A program made the translations under genes and the position numbers. The notes beneath the pieces were generated by a model. That model was not told where the DNA came from, did not search any database, and worked only from the letters and a program-made list of their open reading frames with translations. Below, piece by piece: positions 8,097-11,597 of a DNA stretch of 11,597 nucleotides. The stretch covers positions 1 to 11,597 of the forward strand of contig DYBQ01000077.1 of assembly GCA_019418545.1 (NCBI GenBank), in the 5' to 3' direction. The DNA is from Clostridiales bacterium (GTDB lineage Bacteria; Bacillota; Clostridia; Oscillospirales; Acutalibacteraceae). Positions within the stretch are counted from its first letter, which is position 1, and the number at the start of each line of letters is the position of its first letter.

Positions 8097-9206
8097 TTAA
8101 TACCGTTTGACAACTTCCATCATCTGCTCCCAGCACTTCTCCATATCGGAAACCAGCTTAAACTGGGTGCGGCAACGGTCCAGATTCTGTCCATCCCGAT
8201 GGACGGCAAAATAGTGGTCGCCCTCCAGATAATCCGTAAGGAATCTCATTCCGCATTCCAGCGTCATCAGCTTGGCGCCCCAAGGCAGATATTCCTTTTC
8301 CTCTTCGGATACCACGCCGCCGGCTCCTGCCAAAAAGCCACGGGTATAAACTTCAAACAAATGCAAATCAAAATTCACTTTGCTCAAATCTTTTTCGTCC
8401 TCAGCGCTGTGATTGGCGCCAAAACGAATGGAGTCGCCAAAGTCGTTGCAGGCAAGGCCGGGCATTACAGTATCCAAATCAATCACACAGATTCCTTCGC
8501 CGGTAGCCTTGTCAATGAGAATATTGTTGAGCTTCGTGTCATTATGAGTAACCCGCAGCGGCAGCTTTCCCTCTCTCAAGGCACGCAGACAAACTCCGCA
8601 ATCCTCTTTTCGGGCTTTTGCAAATTCAATTTCTGCCTGGACATCCTTTGCCCGTCCGCAAACATCTGCCTCAATTGCCTTCATCAAATTCTGATAACGG
8701 TTCTCCGTATCATGGAACTTTTCAATTGTCTCATACAGGGTGTCAGCCGGATATTCCCGCAGCATATATTGGAACCGTCCAAACGCCTTAGCGGAAGCCT
8801 CAAACAGCTCCGGTGTTTCGGCGCTTTGCAAACAGACAGTATCCTCAATAAAGGGATACACACGCCAAGGGCCGCCTTCACTGTCAGTATAATAAGTCTC
8901 TCCCTGTACAGTACGTTTTACTGTCAGTGTTTCCCGGGCCGGGTCGCCGCCTTCTGCCCGAATTTTTTCACTGAGATAATCCGTCACGCCTACAATATTG
9001 GCCATCAGCTGGTCAGGATGCTTAAAAGCTGCTGTACTCATTCTTTGCAGGATATAGCGCCGGCTGTCTCCGTTCTCCTCCTGTACATACACACAGAAAG
9101 TATCGTTAATATGCCCCTGTCCAAACCGAAGCGTCCCCACAACCTGACCGTTAAAATTCCATGCCGCCAACACTTCCGGCAGCATTTTTTCTGCTGTTGC
9201 TGACAT
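8097..9206 (-). CDS. nahK: N-acetylhexosamine 1-kinase-like phosphotransferase (369 aa)
   Basis: This is an aminoglycoside-phosphotransferase-fold kinase. The Brenner motif HNDTKLNN is at 221-228 (catalytic Asp223, metal-binding Asn228), followed by VIDLDTVMPG with D243 and D245 binding Mg-ATP, then NDFGDSIRFG. This exact block, HNDTKLNN(I/V)LID through VIDLDTVMPGL to DFGDSIRFG, is as I recall it in bifidobacterial NahK, which phosphorylates GlcNAc or GalNAc at C1 using ATP. The length is also similar (NahK is about 360 residues). The ATG at 9206 was chosen because GGGAGG lies 10 bases upstream; the ATG at 9227 is upstream of that site. It lies between the URO-D-family gene (43-base gap) and the 679-residue enzyme (29-base gap). 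Context supports a sugar 1-kinase rather than antibiotic resistance. A related sugar kinase with another substrate is possible. Confidence 0.85.
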   Translation of the reverse strand: MSATAEKMLPEVLAAWNFNGQVVGTLRFGQGHINDTFCVYVQEENGDSRRYILQRMSTAAFKHPDQLMANIVGVTDYLSEKIRAEGGDPARETLTVKRTVQGETYYTDSEGGPWRVYPFIEDTVCLQSAETPELFEASAKAFGRFQYMLREYPADTLYETIEKFHDTENRYQNLMKAIEADVCGRAKDVQAEIEFAKARKEDCGVCLRALREGKLPLRVTHNDTKLNNILIDKATGEGICVIDLDTVMPGLACNDFGDSIRFGANHSAEDEKDLSKVNFDLHLFEVYTRGFLAGAGGVVSEEEKEYLPWGAKLMTLECGMRFLTDYLEGDHYFAVHRDGQNLDRCRTQFKLVSDMEKCWEQMMEVVKRY

Positions 9207-9249
9207 AATTTTGCAACCTCCCATCAAATTCAGCCGAAATCTCCGGCTG

Positions 9250-10314
9250 TCAATCTTTCTCTCCGTTAAAACGCCGTACCGTATTCACAAAAGTCATAAT
9301 ATTTTCCACAGGAACTTCCGGCTCCAACAGATGGGTAGGGGCAATTACCAGTCTGCCCTTTTCCCTGCATAGCCTCAGCATCTCCATGGTTTTTTCTTCC
9401 ACGTCCTTAACGCTCCCAAAAGGCATGGTGGTCTGTGTACCAATCGTTCCCCAAAAAGCGACCTTTTCAGAATAAGTGTTATAAATTTCCACCGGGTCCA
9501 TGCATTCCGGCTGAATTGGGTTGAGAATATCCACCCCAACTTCAATCAGCTCTGGAATAATCTCCCGAATATCTCCATCGGAATGATAATAGCACAAAAT
9601 ATCGGGTTTCACTTCCTTGGCAGCTTGAATAGCCCTTGCCAACCGGGGTTTGAGCCACTTGCGCCAGGTATCGGCAGACATCATCATCCCGCGTTCTGTG
9701 CCAACATCATCCCCGAACACCAGTACATCCACACCGGCTTCTGCAAACTTTGCGGCCAACTTGGTTTTGATTTCTGCAATTCTGTCCAGACAGGCCTGTG
9801 CCATTTCTTCGTCAGCAATCATATCCATCAGCAGGTTTTCCATTCCCCGCAGATACCAGGACGGTTCAAAAATATCAATGTTTACCGTCCCATTCATGAC
9901 AATGTAATCCTGCTGCTTTAATTGCTGAACCTTTTCTGCAATTCCTTCCCAACGATAAGCTTCCAACATATCCGGCAAAGGAAACTTCTTTACCTCTTCC
10001 GGCGTTTCAAAAAGGCTCATGGGCGATACAAACGATGCAAAGTGGGCAACGCTTCCATTCCGATACCCCACTCCCCATTCATCAATCCTGTCCACATGTC
10101 CAAGATTTTCGAAATACCGGGTATAGTCAACCGGGCAGCGGCTGGGATTTAATTCTACCCTTCTGAACGGACAGCCGAACAGAGATTCAAAATCATTGGT
10201 ATTATATTCTGCACGGAATTTTTCCTGTAAAGAGCCGCATAAATCCAGCATATAGGGGACTTTTTCGAAGGGCTTTCCTTGGATTTCACAGAAAAAGTTT
10301 TCTCGATTTGTCAT
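9250..10314 (-). CDS. Uroporphyrinogen decarboxylase-family protein (354 aa), role unknown
   Basis: The sequence carries the URO-D/cobalamin-methyltransferase barrel signature: MNGTVNIDIFEP, then FAEAGVDVLVFGDDVGTERG, then YYHSDGDIREIIPELIEVGVDILNPIQPE, then VAFWGTIGTQTTMPFG, and the closing APTHLLEPEVPVENI. True HemE enzymes have an N-terminal RQAGR motif, which is missing. Corrinoid methyltransferases (MtaA/MtbA) use His-x-Cys plus a later Cys for zinc; here the first site is His244-Ser-Asp246 and no Cys is seen near the last block, so it is not a canonical member of either group. The start at 10314 follows GGAGGAG by 10 bases. It is sandwiched in a sugar-activation operon with a 42-base gap upstream and 43 downstream. 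Heme synthesis is unlikely; a sugar-related or methyl-transfer role is conjecture. Confidence 0.85.
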   Translation of the reverse strand: MTNRENFFCEIQGKPFEKVPYMLDLCGSLQEKFRAEYNTNDFESLFGCPFRRVELNPSRCPVDYTRYFENLGHVDRIDEWGVGYRNGSVAHFASFVSPMSLFETPEEVKKFPLPDMLEAYRWEGIAEKVQQLKQQDYIVMNGTVNIDIFEPSWYLRGMENLLMDMIADEEMAQACLDRIAEIKTKLAAKFAEAGVDVLVFGDDVGTERGMMMSADTWRKWLKPRLARAIQAAKEVKPDILCYYHSDGDIREIIPELIEVGVDILNPIQPECMDPVEIYNTYSEKVAFWGTIGTQTTMPFGSVKDVEEKTMEMLRLCREKGRLVIAPTHLLEPEVPVENIMTFVNTVRRFNGEKD

Positions 10315-10356
10315 AGTTTGCAGTCTCCTCCGAGATAGTGTTAAAACATGCTGCCA

Positions 10357-11286
10357 TTATACTTCTTTCCAAAGCTTTTCAGGATAGATTCCTGCCTGAA
10401 TTTTTTCACGTATCGCCTGCACCACTACCGGCTTGTCTTCTTTATACGTAACGCCATACCATTTGTCATGGCTCTTGAGTACCTGAACTCTGGCTTTATT
10501 CTCTTCCAGCAGCTGCGTCACCACGCTGGGCAGGAAATATTCTTTTTTCTGTGCTTCCTCTGCTTTCATTGCGTCCAAAAATGCCCGGAAGCGCTCGCAG
10601 GTTTCCTTGACAAAGCTGGGGGTGAATCCCCACAGGTTCATAGATACTACCGTATCGCCGGGCACATCCACCCAGTTTTCGCCGCCGTCTTCTGAATAAT
10701 GGATTCCTTTCTCATAGGTTCCGATTTTTGTGCGCTCGGTTACCCGCTCGAGAGTGCCATCTTCACGAACCTCGCACAGGCCTCTGGCAACGGTTCCGTG
10801 CTCGGTAACGGTATTTTTGAGCAAATATCCCACCATGGCATAACGATAGGTTTCTCCGTCATCCCCCTGGCTCAAATAGTCATAAATTTCTTGAAATGCT
10901 TCGGGACCATAATAGTCATCGGCATTAATCACCGCAAAAGGTGCATCAATCACATCTCTCGCACTCATAATGGCATGGCTGGTTCCCCAAGGCTTGGTTC
11001 TGCCTTCCGGCACTGAGTATCCATCGGGCAAGTCATCGAGCTGCTGGAATGCATACCGCACTTCCATCTGCTTTTCCATCCGGCTGCCAATCACTTCTTT
11101 AAAATCTTCTTCGATTTCGTGCTTGATAATAAATACGACCGTTTCAAACCCGGCGCGCTTGGCATCATAAATTGAATAATCGATGATAACTTCCCCATTG
11201 GGACCAACCGGGTCAATCTGCTTCAATCCGCCATACCGGCTGCCCATACCCGCTGCCATCACTACTAAAATTGGTTTTTTGTTCAT
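10357..11286 (-). CDS. Sugar-1-phosphate nucleotidyltransferase-like protein (309 aa)
   Basis: This is an NTP_transferase (GT-A-like) fold protein. MAAGMGSRYGGLKQIDPVGP at residues 10-29 is the nucleotide-binding G-x-G-x-R signature with its conserved Lys22. VINADDYYGPEAF places metal-binding acidic residues at D123 and D124. MNLWGFTPSF is a usual late block. Such enzymes join a sugar 1-phosphate and an NTP into an NDP-sugar and pyrophosphate. Being first in the operon ahead of a 1-kinase suggests it uses the kinase product, giving for example UDP-GlcNAc or UDP-GalNAc; that pairing is inference. The start at 11286 has AGAGGA six bases upstream. The in-frame ATG at 11421 would add 45 residues with no family resemblance, running across a promoter candidate and a hairpin, so I did not use it. 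Stand-alone nucleotidyltransferases of this type often have no proven substrate. Confidence 0.87.
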   Translation of the reverse strand: MNKKPILVVMAAGMGSRYGGLKQIDPVGPNGEVIIDYSIYDAKRAGFETVVFIIKHEIEEDFKEVIGSRMEKQMEVRYAFQQLDDLPDGYSVPEGRTKPWGTSHAIMSARDVIDAPFAVINADDYYGPEAFQEIYDYLSQGDDGETYRYAMVGYLLKNTVTEHGTVARGLCEVREDGTLERVTERTKIGTYEKGIHYSEDGGENWVDVPGDTVVSMNLWGFTPSFVKETCERFRAFLDAMKAEEAQKKEYFLPSVVTQLLEENKARVQVLKSHDKWYGVTYKEDKPVVVQAIREKIQAGIYPEKLWKEV

Positions 11287-11310
11287 ATAAATTCCTCTTT
11301 TCAAATCATT

Positions 11311-11327
11311 TGCCGGTCTTCCCGGCA
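11311..11327 (-). other. Small hairpin in the operon leader
   Basis: TGCCGG and CCGGCA form a perfect 6-bp stem around a 5-base loop, about 25 bases upstream of the first start codon. There is no T-run after it, so it is not a terminator. It could affect mRNA stability or be incidental. Confidence 0.4.
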
Positions 11328-11368
11328 CACCTCCCCAGAGTACCATAAATTTTCTCTGGTTCAATGCC

Positions 11369-11377
11369 ATTGTAACA
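11369..11377 (-). promoter_or_regulatory. Extended -10 promoter candidate for the operon
   Basis: TGTTACAAT on the minus strand is a TGn-extended -10 element with TACAAT matching 5 of 6 consensus bases. No good -35 is present at 17 bases (TTTTTA), which extended -10 promoters can tolerate. Transcription would start near 11362 and give a leader of about 76 bases. Confidence 0.45.
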
Positions 11378-11409
11378 GAATCAGGCCGCCATAAAAAGTC
11401 CCCTGATTC
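11378..11409. promoter_or_regulatory. Spaced inverted repeat GAATCAGG-N16-CCTGATTC
   Basis: Two exact 8-base half-sites (11378-11385 and 11402-11409) face each other, with centres 24 bases apart. They lie immediately upstream of the extended -10 element and cover its -35 region. This suits a dimeric regulator contacting the promoter, or a stem-loop if transcription begins further upstream. Confidence 0.45.
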
Positions 11410-11446
11410 AGAATTTTTCATAGCAAACTAAAAATTTATTTTTAAC

Positions 11447-11456
11447 CAACCGGTTG
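11447..11456. promoter_or_regulatory. CAACCGGTTG palindrome, possible LacI-family operator
   Basis: This is a perfect 10-bp palindrome with a central CG, the form typical of LacI/GalR-family operators. It lies just downstream of the -10 of the upstream promoter candidate, where a bound repressor would block initiation. No regulator gene is in the window, so the binding protein is unknown. Confidence 0.45.
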
Positions 11457-11457
11457 A

Positions 11458-11484
11458 TTCATAGCCTCTAAAAAATTTTATCAA
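11458..11484 (-). promoter_or_regulatory. Second promoter candidate, upstream of the palindrome
   Basis: TTGATA (11484-11479, 5 of 6 consensus) and TATGAA (11463-11458, 4 of 6) are 15 bases apart, shorter than optimal. Predicted initiation near 11450 would fall inside the CAACCGGTTG palindrome. Confidence 0.3.
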
Positions 11485-11523
11485 CTACTCTTATTCCTTT
11501 GGGATGGTGCCCTTGTGTTATCT

Positions 11524-11597
11524 TCATACACATTTCCGGTTGGCAAATTCAAGAATTTCTTTGGCCTCCTTCTCTGTATACTCAAAATCAAAATAAC
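11524..11597 (-). CDS. C-terminal fragment of an unidentified upstream gene (23 codons visible)
   Basis: The frame entering from the right edge reads YFDFEYTEKEAKEILEFANR and three more residues before TGA at 11524. The composition (acidic, amphipathic helix of Glu, Lys, Ala, Leu) looks like a real protein end; one of the other two frames is broken by early stops and the other is less protein-like. No family can be assigned from this piece. There is no convincing terminator after it, so it may be transcribed with the operon or end by another mechanism. Confidence 0.45.
   Translation of the reverse strand, partial: YFDFEYTEKEAKEILEFANRKCV

Noticed and set aside
8068..8136. N-terminal extension of the 679-residue enzyme to the ATG at 8136
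   Set aside because: It overlaps the kinase gene's end, while an excellent AAGGAGG site serves the ATG at 8067.
8199..9203. A 334-codon open frame on the plus strand
   Set aside because: It is antisense to the NahK-like gene, which has clear kinase motifs and a ribosome site.
9250..10314. HemE (heme biosynthesis) assignment
   Set aside because: The N-terminal RQAGR motif is absent and the operon context is sugar metabolism.
11287..11421. N-terminal extension of the nucleotidyltransferase to the ATG at 11421
   Set aside because: The G-x-G-x-R motif should be near the N-terminus, a good ribosome site precedes 11286, and the extension covers promoter-like and hairpin sequence.
1..11597. CRISPR array, tRNA/rRNA genes, insertion sequences or attachment sites
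   Set aside because: I saw no regularly spaced repeats, RNA gene signatures, transposase or integrase frames, or terminal inverted repeats.

Overview
The window looks like chromosomal DNA from a gut-type, glycan-foraging Firmicute (Clostridia). The support is moderate GC, strong GGAGG-type ribosome binding sites, short gaps between genes, and a very large secreted protein built from CBM/discoidin, bacterial Ig-like and FIVAR modules. No genus can be named from the sequence. Every gene I can support lies on the minus strand, so the biological reading direction is right to left.

Layout in transcription order. (1) 11597-11524: the last 23 codons of an unidentified upstream gene. (2) 11523-11287: a regulatory gap with two dyads (a CAACCGGTTG palindrome and a spaced GAATCAGG/CCTGATTC repeat), two promoter candidates and a small leader hairpin. 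(3) 11286-6028: a four-gene operon with gaps of 42, 43 and 29 bases. It encodes a sugar-1-phosphate nucleotidyltransferase-like protein, a uroporphyrinogen decarboxylase (URO-D)-family protein, a NahK-type N-acetylhexosamine 1-kinase, and a 679-residue cytoplasmic TIM-barrel protein that resembles glycoside hydrolases or phosphorylases but has no family I can name with certainty. (4) 5985-5939: a strong rho-independent terminator closes the operon; its 3' flank is duplicated in tandem. (5) 5912-5723: a leader with a 17-bp palindrome, possible mini-ORFs and a weak promoter. (6) 5722 to the window edge: a giant secreted protein, at least 1907 residues, incomplete at its C-terminus. Its core is a divergent GH29 (alpha-L-fucosidase-like) barrel, surrounded by three discoidin/CBM32-like domains, a PA14-like module, Ig-like domains, a CBM6-like domain and a FIVAR domain.

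Working model (inference). The secreted enzyme trims a complex glycan, probably of host mucin or milk-oligosaccharide type, outside the cell. The cytoplasmic 679-residue enzyme splits an imported oligosaccharide. The NahK-like kinase phosphorylates the released N-acetylhexosamine at C1, and the nucleotidyltransferase activates it to an NDP-sugar. This resembles the bifidobacterial lacto-N-biose/galacto-N-biose pathway, but an unfamiliar enzyme sits where the GH112 phosphorylase would be, a nucleotidyltransferase is present with no GalT or GalE, and a URO-D-family protein of unknown role is embedded in the operon. No transporter or transcription factor lies inside the window.
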